DNA from: Sceloporus undulatus
Lineage: Eukaryota > Chordata > Lepidosauria > Squamata > Phrynosomatidae
Direction of reading: 5' to 3'
Assembly (NCBI RefSeq): GCF_019175285.1
Contig: NC_056527.1
Location: 111,238,389 to 111,302,388, forward strand
Length of the DNA: 64,000 nucleotides
Of this stretch, positions 33,358 to 44,349 are shown piece after piece (positions within the stretch are counted from its first letter, which is position 1; each line of letters starts with the position of its first letter). The translations under genes and the position numbers were made by a program. Below the pieces are notes generated by a model that made no database searches, was not told the DNA's origin, and saw only the letters and a list, made by a program, of their open reading frames with translations.

Positions 33358-33872
33358 GGCATGTTACAGACGCACCTAAAGTACGTACCGTGTACGTACT
33401 AGGATTGCCTGGGGGCGGCTCTTCCAGATGCCCCCAACCCTAGTACGTACACGGTATGTACAAAATGGCAGCTCCCATTCTAGAGGGGCGCCGCCATTAG
33501 GACGTCACAAACGCGCTGCCTCCAAATGGGGCGGCACGGACGTGACGTCCTTGCACCGCGCGAGGGCACCTGGGGCGCTCTTTTTGCGGTGCAGCAAGGA
33601 GCTCTGAAACAGAGCTCCTTCTACGATTTGCGTTACTGGCGCAGCCTTTAGACGGCTGTGCCAGCGACGCAAGGCAGAAAAGGGCCGAGCGGCATGAAGC
33701 CCCAAGGACACCCCTTTCCAGGCCGCGGGGAAGCAGCCTTTTGCTGCTTCCCTGTGGCCTGGAAAGCAGTGGATCGGGGCCTCAGAGGCTGCCGCTGTGG
33801 CAGCTGAGGCCCCGATCCGGCGGGGAAAGGGCCGGATACAGGCCGCACCAAACAGGCGGTCTGTAACGCGCC
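33358..33872. mobile_element. GC-rich TIR element built of chained hairpins, copy 2
   Basis: Ends ggcatgttacag and ctgtaacgcgcc, flanked by cca (33355-33357 and 33873-33875), a 3-bp target duplication. Inside are six strong inverted repeats: 33381-33461, 33551-33597, 33596-33620, 33628-33672, 33715-33765 and 33771-33818. It shares the order of parts with 1472-1837, for example cctagtacg...gtac, then aatggc, then gacgtcac, then aaggagctc...gagctcctt. No transposase. Open frames here are GC artefacts. Confidence 0.8.
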
Positions 33873-33875
33873 CCA

Positions 33876-34253
33876 GTTTCTTTCACCTCTTCCCACCTTC
33901 CTCCTTTAACCTCGGTTTTCTTCATATGCCTCAAACTGAGTTCAAAGTGCAAAAGTAGTTTGTGTTCCATTAGTTCAGCAGAGGGAGGGGGAAAGGAAGA
34001 AGCAGGATTTCCCCTTCCCTGCAGCGTCAGGCAAAAGCAAGCCGCTACAGGTTCTCCTAGCTTGTCTTTTCTTCCTTATAAATAATGTTTGCCAACTTGT
34101 TCACACTCTCATGATGATTGGCCACACATGTTCTGGTGTCCGTCTGTGAAATGCTGGAGTGTATGCAAGTGTAATTTCTTTAGAAAGGAAAAGTGTTCCT
34201 CTCCTCCTTTGTGAATATATTGCTTTTATCTTGTTGCATTGGTGAGTTATTTT
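33876..34253. other. 3' flank of the 34-kb OR
   Basis: No repeat or coding sequence recognised. Confidence 0.4.
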
Positions 34254-35246
34254 TCATTTTTTCCCTTTCTTTCCTTCTCCCCTTTGCAAAGCCACCTTTC
34301 TTCTAAGCCATATATCTTTTCTCCCCAGAAGCCTGTCCAGGGCCTCCCTCACCTGATCATTCCTCAGACAATAGATCAAGGGATTTAGGAAAGGTGTGAT
34401 GGTTGTATAGAAGGTCGTTACTATTTTAGCGACATGTGAGTGACCTTCTCCAGAAGGAGTAACATACATCCCTCCCGCTGAACCATAGAAAAGGGTCACA
34501 ACCACCAAGTGGAAGAAAACGGTGGAGAAGGCCTTCTTACGACTGCCTTGTCTAGAAGATTTCATCAGGGTGAGAATGACAACCCCATAGGAGAGCACAA
34601 TAAAGATGAAGCTACCTAATATAACCAGGACATTCATAACAAACAGGTAGGCAATGGCAGCATTCCCTCGTGGAGGGCAGGCCAAGTTCAGAAGGGGCTC
34701 AAAATCACACACAAAATGATCAATAATGTTGGGGCCACAGAAGGACAACTTGGAGATCAATGTCACTGGACCAATGTATGCTGAGCTGCCAAGGACCCAA
34801 CAAAGAGCCACTAAACTATAACATGATTTTTGAGACATGATTTGTGGGTAGCGCAGTGGGTGGCAAATAGCCAGGTACCGATCAAAGGCCATAGCTGAGA
34901 GGAAGAAGCATTCAGTGCTGCCGAGGGTGAAGAAGACATAGAACTGAAGGAAGCAAGCCTGGAAAGAGATGACTCCATAAGGGAATGCCAGGTCGTAAAG
35001 CATTCGGGGCACTGTGGTTGTCACATAGCACATCTCCATCCAGGAGAAGTTGCTCAGGAGGATGTACATGGGGAGCCGGGCCAAGCGGGTGTCTACAAGC
35101 ACCAGAGTGATAATGGTGATGTTCTCAGCCAAAGTGAGCATGTAGAGGATACTGAAAAAGATGAGGAGCAGGAACCGCTTCTGCTGCTCAACTCCAAATC
35201 CCAGCAGAATGAATTCCTTGACTGTGGTCTCATTGGTCAAATCCAT
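34254..35246 (-). CDS. olfactory receptor, OR11/6-like, basic tail
   Basis: Intact, 330 residues, the longest OR here because of a lysine-rich C-terminus (RKDIWLRRKVALQRG, then KKGKK). N-terminal MDLTNETTVKEF has an NET sequon. LPMYILLSNFSWMEMCYV, FCGPNIIDHFVCD, SRKKAFSTVFFHL and TPFLNPLIYCLRN are present. Oddities: AFDRYLAICHP (Phe for the Leu of its neighbours) and CDFEPLLNLACPP in place of CDPGPLLSLACPP in the second extracellular loop. The start is set by the acceptor gtgcttccag touching the ATG; an in-frame ATG 33 bases upstream is intronic. It is the last gene of the minus-strand arm. No module like 24761-25085 was found upstream. Ligand unknown. Confidence 0.97.
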   Translation of the reverse strand: MDLTNETTVKEFILLGFGVEQQKRFLLLIFFSILYMLTLAENITIITLVLVDTRLARLPMYILLSNFSWMEMCYVTTTVPRMLYDLAFPYGVISFQACFLQFYVFFTLGSTECFFLSAMAFDRYLAICHPLRYPQIMSQKSCYSLVALCWVLGSSAYIGPVTLISKLSFCGPNIIDHFVCDFEPLLNLACPPRGNAAIAYLFVMNVLVILGSFIFIVLSYGVVILTLMKSSRQGSRKKAFSTVFFHLVVVTLFYGSAGGMYVTPSGEGHSHVAKIVTTFYTTITPFLNPLIYCLRNDQVREALDRLLGRKDIWLRRKVALQRGEGKKGKK

Positions 35247-36433
35247 CTGGAAGCACATCACAGAATAATAATTGTGCATCTTTAGTACATCTCAGTACTT
35301 ACATTTTTCTATGCGGAGACAAAAGTTAAGTACAGCAACTGAAGTGTAAGGGAACAGGGCCATAATGTACTTCTGGCTTCCATCTCTGTTTTATTTCTTG
35401 TTATTCTTCAGAATCACTGGTGGGAACCCTATTGTATGCCTGATGTATGTATGTATGTATTTATTTTTTGGTTGTCATTGGAGGGAGAAATTCACTACAT
35501 CTTTCACAACCATCCCCCTAAAATTACCTTTCCTGTTCTGGGCCCTATTCCTCTGAGCTGGAGGAAGATGTCATTGGTATGTAATCCCCTATGAGCACTT
35601 ATTTGTAGATCAGACAGGGGGTCAACTGAGTTCATCAAGACTTACTCCCATGTAAGTTGGCTATAGGATTGCAGTTGCATTTTTTGATCCTGACTCTTAG
35701 TCCTATAAATCAATTAATGTGATTTACATGCCTTCAAATCACAAGTTGTCCTATGGTGACCATATGAATTTCATTGAATGTTCTTAGACAAGGAGTATTC
35801 CGAGATGATTCCTTCCTGTGAATATAGTCCTATAGCTTCTGGTATTCCCTGGTATTGTTCTATCCAAGCACTAAAATATTTTGCTCTTTATACAAAGGAA
35901 TCTTGAAACACCATTGAGACTAATTTAGAGTTAGTTAGTGTTAGTCTTAAAAGTAGTTAGTGTTAGCCTACAAGATCCCTTTGCATACTGATATTCCAGA
36001 ATAACATAACTATATCTCTGAATTCTTTTGCTCTCTATCTACTTAAATTTACTAAGTGCTTCTTGATCAGTCTTTCAAACTCCTCTTCCTTCTGGAAGCT
36101 CGATCTGGTTTCCTTGATCCTCCCCATTAGCTTTTCGTTAAAACTGAGACTTTATGGCAGCCACAGAAACTTTGGACAAGAGTTCATGCATCAAAGGAAA
36201 TGGACAAGAATCCAGGAAAGCTCCTGCCATAATAAATACTTGTCATGAAGGTGACCCTCTTTGGACATCACATTAACATCACACTGATGGAGCATGAATC
36301 TTTGTCATTGTGCTTGTGGGAAGCAGAACACACTGGTCCTCTGCCTGACTGCTTCTCACAATGTCACTGATCAGTTGTTGGGGTTGTTTCTTCATTCTGT
36401 CTCATGAATCTATCTCATGATTTTAAAATAAGA
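35247..36433. other. upstream region, 5S-SINE and unassigned repeat
   Basis: Reverse 5S-derived SINE at about 35727-35885 (acatgccttcaaatcac ... ggtattgttctatccaagcac). A repeat at about 35890-36000 is shared with 48.84 kb (aaggaatcttgaaacacc / agggatcttgtagcacc). A possible donor gtaagtactgag on the minus strand at 35302 resembles the donors of other ORs but would leave only a 56-base intron. Confidence 0.45.
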
Positions 36434-36652
36434 GAGAGCACCCTAGAGTGGTTTGAGTATTGGACTAGGAATTCAGGAGGTCAGGGCTTGATTCCCTGCT
36501 CAGCCATTGGAATGCACTGAATGACCTTGAGCAAATTACACTCTCTCAGCCTCAGAGGAAGACAATGGAAAACTCCTCTGAATAAATCTTACTAAGAAAA
36601 CCCTGTGAGAGGAATGTCATAAGTTGACATTGACTTGAAGACACATAGCAAT
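36434..36652 (+). mobile_element. tRNA-derived squamate SINE
   Basis: Head cctagagtggtttgagtattgg, body gaatgaccttgagcaaattac, tail aagttgacattgacttgaag. Confidence 0.85.
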
Positions 36653-37382
36653 AATTTGTTTGTACTGGTATATTTACAAATTTGCTTTTGCTGGTTAATT
36701 TTAATATATTTTTGAGATACTTTGGTCAAAGACCGTAAATAAAATTGATCTTGAATAATTTGTTTTGCATTGCTCCTTTAACAGCAGTTCCAGCCTGGTA
36801 CTAAGTAGTGCCAGCTACCTGTTGTTGCTACTGAGAACCTGTTCCGTTTTGTGCTGGATGTCTGAGGAACTATCCAGAGTGCTGAAACCTATTCCCTTAT
36901 TTCCTGCTGTGAGAAGTTGTATCCAGAGCAGCTAGACATGTTTTCATGTGTGTCTTTTGCTTAGTCACAGACAGAGCATTTAGCAGTTGGGTCCAATAAT
37001 CTATTATTAACATAGGGTAACAGTATGAAACGTAAAAGTAGGCATTTTAATTTTCCGTTTTAGTCTCTGTTTTTTGTCTATTTGCAGAAATCACTTTGTT
37101 CCTGATTACTGCTCATATTGCCAAATGCACAAAACCCAATCTCTCCTTGCATATTTTATTTTCCTACTGTACGTTTTATTTCCCATTGCCCCAAATGTGT
37201 CTGGTGACATGCTAGAATCATGCCTGCCCCACAACAGGTTCAGCACCACTAAGAGCTCCTTGCAAGTCTTGGTTCATTCAGTTGTTGTTGATATGAGATT
37301 GAGATTGGGCTGGTTTAAGGGTCTATATACACTTTTCTTTAGTTGCTTTAATGTTTTTAATATTTTTAACTATTTCATATAC
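36653..37382. other. intergenic, nothing recognised
   Basis: The one longer open frame (plus strand, about 37074-37472) runs into the Tigger-like repeat and shows no family. I do not call it a gene. Confidence 0.4.
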
Positions 37383-37606
37383 AACCGGCCCTTCTTATAC
37401 ACGGATTTTTTATACACGTATTCAAGCATACACGGTTTGAAAATGTTCCAAAAAAGTATAAATTTACCTTGATGTTCCATTTTTTATTAGGGACACCGTT
37501 TTGCTATGTCATTATATTTAATGGGACTTGAGCATACACTGATTTTGTTATACACGGGGGATCTTGGAACCAAACCCCAGCGTATAACAAGGATCCACTG
37601 TATACT
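37383..37606. mobile_element. Tigger-like MITE
   Basis: Inverted ends: aaccggcccttcttatacacgg and cgtataacaaggatccactgt. Inner motif gcatacacggtttg faces gcatacactgattttg. Confidence 0.65.
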
Positions 37607-39065
37607 ATTTTAAGTGTGTGCCTGTTCACTATTAACAAAGAAATACAATTCATGCTGAATCTACCCAGGCTAAATGATGGGTCTCACTCCCAGTCTTGTT
37701 GGAATATACAACGATTCTTGCCTTCTGATGTGAAAACACTTCTTTTTGATGCCTGAGAGCTTTAAGACATTTTTAAAAAACTTCAGTTTTCTCTGCTGTT
37801 TTTAGGAAGAACCAGGTTTTTTAAATATGTGGTTTGACCCCCCAAATTGGAATCATGGTGGTGTTTCTAGGCACATATTCACAGATTGGCATGCCACTTC
37901 CCCCTACTTTATAGAAGTGAAGGTGGGCAATCAGGAGGGAAAACAAAAGCTACTTGATAAGTGAATATGTAAATATGTGCATGCGTTGTGGGAATAATAA
38001 TAATAATAATAAGTGCACAACTCTGCAGCTAGTGTGCTTGTGTGACCAGATATAACTTGATCAGTCACCACATGCACAGTAGAAACACCCCCTTGTACCA
38101 GTGCATCTATATAGTGGGGGCTTCTGTGGGGCTTTCTAAACTGATTTCAGTTTTGAGTAAAACAGGTGTATTTAGCAGCAAGGTGGCCAAACTGGGGCAG
38201 GAATGCTACAGAGTGGAGCTGGGAAACAGCCCTTGTGTAGATACAGCCAAAGTCCATTATGGAAAACTGTATATAGGCACAGGTGAGCATTTCACCTGTG
38301 GATTCACCTTTTGATGTGAATTTGCCTGGTTTGCATTTCCCAAACTAATAAACAGATCAGTATTCAGTACCCAATCCACACTTTCCTGGATTTCATCAAT
38401 TCCAACCCTCCCTCTCATGCTCACAAAAATGCATCTGTGAAGGGAAACTACTCACAGCTTTGCTCATGTGAGAAAAGAAATGTGTACATAGAAAGATGTG
38501 CACAAAAATGTGTATAGTTGGGGGTTTTTTTTGGTTGGTTGGTTGATTGGTTGGTTGGATATGTCAGGTTTGTAAAGGAATGGGATGGGATGAATTTGGT
38601 GCCAAAAATCTGATGACCTGGTTAAAAATTGTTTTGACAGAATTGGACATCCCTGGCAGTATGACAAGTCCATTGTATAAATGACAGTGGGAGCATCTTT
38701 GAAAACATTGGAATTTTTTAGACATGACTGGAAGAAGCTTCTAATCAAAGCTCTGAATAAGCATTAATACTGTTAAAATTAGGGCTGCTGCTGGGAATCA
38801 TTTCCTTTTTTTCATAATCTCTCCATCTGATTTCCTTCCTTCCTTCCTTCCTTCCTTCCTTCCTTCCTTCCTTCCTTCCGCATATTCTCTCAATCCCTGC
38901 CTCTCTCTGTCTCTTTCCTGACCTTGTAGTTATGCATTATTCCCATGATCTTTCACAAAGTCTTTTAAAAACCCAAATCTCTCTTTTCTTGGAAGATATT
39001 ACACAGTCAAATCCACCTCTCTACAGTTCCCAACCCAGTCTCTTTTGTATTAGTTCCCATTTCTT
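37607..39065. other. intergenic with microsatellite
   Basis: (TTCC)n at 38832-38879 and (AAT)n at about 37992-38012. No gene or named repeat seen. Confidence 0.45.
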
Positions 39066-39069
39066 TTCT

Positions 39070-39300
39070 TCTTTTTTAAAATAATATTTTTATTGATTAT
39101 TAACACACAACACAAAACACATGACACCCACTATCAAATATATCCACCCAAACGCATGCAATGCAAATTACATTACATACATTACTTACATTACATTATA
39201 TCACATACACTACATACATTACTAACGTTACAGAAATAACAGGCACAATTTCAAATTCACACATGCCTAGCTCCACAACCTAAACATTTAACTAAAAGAC
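39070..39300 (-). mobile_element. L1-like retroposon 3' end
   Basis: It starts tcttttttaaaataatattt on the plus strand, i.e. an A-rich end on the minus strand, and continues A/C-rich with repeated acattac units. It resembles the ends at 24401 and 25201. Confidence 0.5.
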
Positions 39301-39310
39301 TTCCCAAGTC

Positions 39311-39625
39311 TCATGATGGCAAAAACCAAAAACAGTTTCTGTACCTCAGTAGAATTCCAGGTGCTGATCCATCCAGGAGAAGCCATGCCACCATTCCTGT
39401 TATATCAGAGTCTGGTGTGAGGCTGATGTGCTGAATGTTCTTGACTTTGGTGAGCAACTGTGCCATTGGTGGTCCATCAGGTGGAACATCAACATCTTCA
39501 ATGTCGAAATAAGTATTTGGTGGCACTTGGTAATGTGTCCCTTCAGACTGTGATTCATTATCCATGAAAAACTTCATCTCTATGGAGACACGTTGCTTTC
39601 CTCTGCCATGATGGAACATAGGCAA
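39311..39625 (-). other. unidentified 104-codon open frame
   Basis: The minus-strand frame reads like real protein: balanced composition, and segments such as VSIEMKFFMDNESQ, HYQVPPNTYFDIEDVDVPPD and LTKVKNIQHISLTPDSD. It sits between two retroposon pieces on the same strand. I do not recognise the family. It may be host gene sequence carried by a retroposon, or part of an element. No splice sites were identified. Confidence 0.35.
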
Positions 39626-39769
39626 CTTCAGCTGGTAATAATTGAGAGTTTAAAAATGTAAGAAGGACTGTGCTGGATTAGGGAAGAGACTTGGTCACAC
39701 AGAGATCTACCAATTGCCCAAAGAAGGCCACAAGCAGGACGGGAGTGCCATAGAATCTTTGTACATTTA

Positions 39770-40421
39770 CTAACAATCAACGGATCAGATATACAGATAA
39801 AACAAATCAGATAAAATTAATATCAAATTATGAAAATAAATAATATTAACTGGGAATCAAAATACAAAATTCACTCCTCAAAAATGTAAAGTTATAATTT
39901 CAAAAATTAATAATTATAAATACCATTTTGTACCGACAAACCATTGCTGCTGCACAAAAGCTGGCCACTTTAGCTGTTACTGATGGACACCGGTCTGCCA
40001 GCAAATGGGATACATAGAACCCATCAGTTCTTCCAGGAAACCGTCTAAGAATTGGATAAACAAAAGTATAACAATAACCATTATAAAAAAGGCAATATAA
40101 CAATAAGTGCCCTACTGTTTCCATTGTGCCAGCTCTACAGGGGCATACACATCCATCATAAAGGATATTACTGTATCTCCTTTCCATTAAAGCTGAGGGT
40201 AAAACATTAAATGTTGCTAGGGTAAATGCTTTTCTATATTTTGGAAGGATTAAAACATTCAAATGGTTAGCAAATAAAAAAAAAAAAGCACGACCACTAT
40301 CTCTAACATCAAGGAATGCAGTGGCTGCATTTACATGTTGTTGTAACTCATTGTCTATAATACGCTGATGAATTTCCTGTTTTGCTTTCATATGACTCAC
40401 AGCATCTTTGACTGCTGCCAC
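39770..40421 (-). mobile_element. LINE 3' ORF end with zinc-knuckle
   Basis: An open frame at 39900-40421 ends a non-LTR reverse transcriptase ORF: YRKAFTLATFNVLPSALMERRY, then a CPC...ETVGHLLLYC cysteine-histidine knuckle, then RFPGRTDGFYVSHLLADRCP. About 170 codons are open. A plus-strand relative lies at 52.85-53.07 kb. Clade not assigned. Its upstream side abuts a palindromic MITE at about 40420. Confidence 0.8.
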
Positions 40422-40634
40422 AAGCAGAATTAATGTAGTTTGGCACCACTTTAACTGTCATGGCCCCATCCTATGGAACCTGGGATTTATAATTTGCTGT
40501 GGCACCAGAGCTCTCTGACAGAGAAGTCTCTAAATATTTCACAAACTACCATCACCAGAATTCCATAGCATTGAACTATGGCAGTTAAAGCAGTGTCAAG
40601 CTGCATTAATTCTGCAGTGTAGATGCAGCTTTTC
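40422..40634. mobile_element. palindromic MITE
   Basis: Ends agcagaattaatgtagtttgg and gcattaattctgcagtgtag; inner arms aatttgctgtggcacc and catagcattgaac. Confidence 0.8.
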
Positions 40635-40734
40635 ATTTGTGCTCCTCATTGACTGGTGTACAAAGCAGAATGTCTCTTATACTCGAGGGAATATTTATCC
40701 ATCATGATTGGTAGCCATTATAAGCACCATAGAG

Positions 40735-41280
40735 GCCCAGTGTGGTGTAATGGTTTAAGTGTTGGACTAGGACACTGGGAGACCAGAGTTGCTGCATAGG
40801 TACTTTCAGAGACTACATATATCACCAATGACTCAGATAATCTGCTGCATAGATACTTTCAAAGACTAACATATATCTTAATATAAGACACATTCAGCCT
40901 TTAGGAACGTAAAGAATTTAAACAATATTTTACAGAGAGGAGGTGTGAATGGGTTGATTTTTGGAAGGACCTGGAGTCTATGAGGTCAGAAAGTGGAAGA
41001 CAGCTACAGATCCAAGTCAGCAAATCCAAATCCAATATCTAGTTCAGAGGACATAGATGAGAAATGATGCGTCTGGAGACTAGGGTTTGAAACCCAGCTC
41101 AGCCATATAAACCCAGTGGGTCACCTTGGGCAAGTCACACTCTCTCAGCCTCAGAGGATGGCATTGGCAACCTCCCTCTGAAGAAACTTGTCAAGAAAAC
41201 CCAATAACAGATTTGCCTTAGAATCATCATAAGTTGGAAATGACTTGAAGGCATACAACAGCAACGAACAACAACAAATA
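40735..41280 (+). mobile_element. tRNA SINE halves flanking an orphan OR-upstream segment
   Basis: A SINE head at about 40735-40800 (cagtgtggtgtaatggttt ... gggagaccagagtt) and a SINE body and tail at about 41066-41280 (tggagactagggtttg ... aatgacttgaaggc) flank 40801-41065. The middle piece contains the near copy of 17490-17700 from the 5' intron of the 16-kb OR, and a tandemly repeated gctgcatag-atactttca-agact stretch. Confidence 0.65.
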
Positions 41281-41708
41281 AGTATCACAGTGCCTGAATA
41301 TGTCCCCCAGTAAAGTGGTCCAGACTACTAGCCATCACAGTAGATCCTTTCACACTACACAATTATAGTAATATGATCCCACTTTACCTATCATGATGAC
41401 ATCCTGCAGTGTAAGGAGGGTAGACTTGTCCACCTGTGTCTCACTGAACTACAAACCCCAAGATTTCAAGATCTTCATGGCCTGAGCTTGGAAAATTTCA
41501 TTTTATGAATGACAGCTCTCCAAATTTGAGGAATTGCAATTCAAACAAGTAACTTTTTCCCAAGTTCTAACCTTTAGCAAAAGTCCCCATGGATCATAGA
41601 AAACAACTCTTCTCTAGGGTTGCAAGGTCAAGACTATCCCAGGTCCTGCAAATTCAGGACCCAAACCTGAAACCTACAGATGATTCCCTGTGAGCAGGCT
41701 CTGATGGT

Positions 41709-41744
<36 letters not shown>

Positions 41745-42464
41745 TACATGATAAAATTACATAACATCACATAAATTACACAACATTATGTTACAAGGGG
41801 TAGCCTCTGATAATATCATTAAGCATGAGCCATGAAGCATGAACCATATTTGTAGAGTATACCATTCAAATATTTAAAAACCTACCAAATGGATGTAATG
41901 TGGAAAATAAAGATACATTCACTTTTCAAGGCAATACACTCACCCTGAGATTCCTCTCTCTTGCCCTGAGAACTGGCAAAATGGGACTTGGCCCTGGCAT
42001 CTAAGAATCCTATTTTTTTTTACTCTGCTAAGCATTGCATCTTGCTGCCTAGAGAGGCTTTTCTATAGACACATACCTCTGTTTTGTTTTGGGTTTTTGC
42101 AGCTACATAGTGTTGTAAACTTGGGGACTAGAGAAGATGACCTCTTGGGTATTTCTGACTCAGTGACCAAAGTTGTGGGGCCAAGAATACATCTCTTCCA
42201 ACATTTCACAGCAGAAACCTGAGACACATGCAAACAAGCAACATCAGAGCATGGTCAGGATGGCAAAAGTTATTAATGAGGAATAACACATAATCTAGGA
42301 GAGGACACAGCAGTTTGCTTTTGCTGAGCCTACTGAGAAGGGCAAAATTGCACCCCCTCAAACTAGTTTGAGTGTAAACTAGTTTTGCCCATTCAACTCA
42401 GTTTGCAGCAACTGAAGTATGGTGAAGACAATGAAGGAAACAGAGGAGTGGAGAGAGAAACTGG
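41281..42464. other. intergenic with (AAT)n
   Basis: (AAT)n at about 41709-41744. Otherwise nothing recognised. Confidence 0.4.
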
Positions 42465-42688
42465 GACTGCTACCACACTGCATTATTAATGCAGTTTGAC
42501 ACCACTTTAACTGTCTTGGCTCCATTCTGTGGAATTCTGGGATTGGTAGTTTGTTGTGGCACTAGAGTGCTCTGACAGAGAAGGCTAAATATCTCACAAA
42601 ACCACAAATCCCAGAATTCCATAGCATTGAGCCATGGCAGTTAAAGCGGTGTCAAAGTGCATTAATTTTGCAGTGTAGATGCAACCAG
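42465..42688. mobile_element. palindromic MITE
   Basis: Well preserved: tgcagtttgacaccacttta in one arm, taaagcggtgtcaaagtgca in the other; centre ggtagtttgttgtggcac. Confidence 0.85.
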
Positions 42689-43469
42689 AGACATTTTAAA
42701 ACGATCTAAAAAGTGGAATGAAAAGGGATGAATTGGGACTCTCCCTATTAAATTGGGTTAAATCGGGCAGTTCTTATATTCATGGACCATATAGGGAAAA
42801 AATGGTGATGTTGCTCTGTTACTACCAAAGGTGGAATGCTAGTGGTACTTAACTATCACCCAAACTGCCACATTTTTGCAGTGGTTTGGGTCTTTTGGGC
42901 CAATTTTGGGTGATATTTCAGGCTGAATTTTAATTTTTTTCCCTGTAGGATTCATCAGGCTTTTGGGGAGGGGTTTTCTCAGGAGCTCTAGGAACCTCCA
43001 AAATTGTGGCTGGGTGATACTTATGAAACCCACAGGCTGAAATGTCTCCATGTGTGGCTTAGTACATAGGAATGTGTGCGTATTTGCCTTCAAGTTGCCT
43101 GTTGACTTATGGTAACCTCATGAATTTCATTAGGTATTTTTAGGCAAGGGATTTTCTGAAAATATACCCTATAGTAGCTGGTATTCATTGGCAGTCTCCC
43201 ATTCAAGCACTAACCAGGGCTGACCCTGCTTAGCTTCCAAGACCAGAGGAATACTGTATACAAATATTTTTAAATTACTAGCTTGTCTGAATCTCTGTGG
43301 AGATCTTGTTTGGATGAAAAGAAGAACTACCCTCAATAGGCTGAGTTCTCATGGGACAACCCTTTTGTTGGAGGAAAGCTTTAGGAAGCCATTTAAAACA
43401 AAAGACTCCAAGTCAGTTTGAAAACCACAATTGACTTGCCTAAATTCACCTTACAATGCAGGCTCTTCT
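42689..43469. other. intergenic with reverse 5S-derived SINE
   Basis: 5S-derived SINE on the minus strand at about 43078-43255 (ttgccttcaagttgcctg ... gcactaaccagggctgaccc, the complement of the 5S core). The remainder is unassigned. Confidence 0.65.
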
Positions 43470-43587
43470 GTCTCCACTACCAATGTCAACTGTGAGTCTG
43501 GTGCATGACAGGAAGAAGAATATATTCACTTCAGATGCTGAAACTTTGCCCTTGGTTATCTGGGGGAGCTTGCAGTGTGACAATGAG
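43470..43587 (+). promoter_or_regulatory. candidate 5' non-coding exon of the 44-kb OR
   Basis: It ends caatgag|gtacagaaatattg, matching the donors at 48538, 55934 and 60818 in position and sequence, including the following about 25 bases. It lies about 760 bases before the coding ATG. The left boundary is not defined. Confidence 0.45.
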
Positions 43588-44349
43588 GTACAGAAATATT
43601 GATTTATTACCATATCAAAAGAAGATGAGGTGGATATCTTAGAGAGAGAGCTTAGGCTTGCTAAAATTCAACCTCTGAAGAACAGCCCTAAATTTTTCTG
43701 GTAACTTTCTGCAACCCTGGAAGATGAGAACATTATTACAATAAATACAGATTGTAGTTTACTACTTACTTTATCTACTGATGATAGGTTAAGGCAGAAG
43801 GAAAGTTAAGACACACTGAAGTGGTGGTGGGTGGACAGTTTCTACTGGACTTTTTGTGGTTGCTGGTTGATGGGATTTTTGCAAAGAAATCTGGATCTCG
43901 AACTGATCTACTCAACTGGTAAGATCTCAGGCAAGTGTGTTTTCTCAATATCACTGGATACAGAATACCATTGCATACCTGTTCTCATTTTTTGTCAATA
44001 TGAACCATTGCTGCTAAATTTCACACATGTAAAATAGAAAGATTGCTAGTCAAAAGAAATGGATCATTAGAGACTAAAACCAGTTCAGCCTGGGTATGTA
44101 ATACTTTATTTTGTTTGTTTGTAGAAACTCATCACAAAATGACAGTGGATTCACAGAAGTATCTCCTTCTTCTGCAAATTAACAGAAAACGGTTGTAATA
44201 GTAGAAGCAGCTGCATGGTTTCTCTTGGTGGTGTCTTCTATCCTCTCAAGTGATGCTTCCTCCACATTAAGTATCAGATCGGAGATCTCAAATTGCCACT
44301 GAACAATTGAGAGTCCAACTTCTTTGCACACTTGTTCTGTGTTCTCCAC

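Noticed and set aside
33505-33970. Overlapping GC-rich frames or a CpG-island promoter
   Set aside because: The block is bounded by TIRs and a 3-bp target duplication and is built of hairpins, so a mobile element explains it better.
37074-37472. 132-codon frame
   Set aside because: Runs into a Tigger-like repeat; no recognisable domain or homologue in the window.
38832-38879. Structured or regulatory (TTCC)n tract
   Set aside because: Simple microsatellite with no supporting context.
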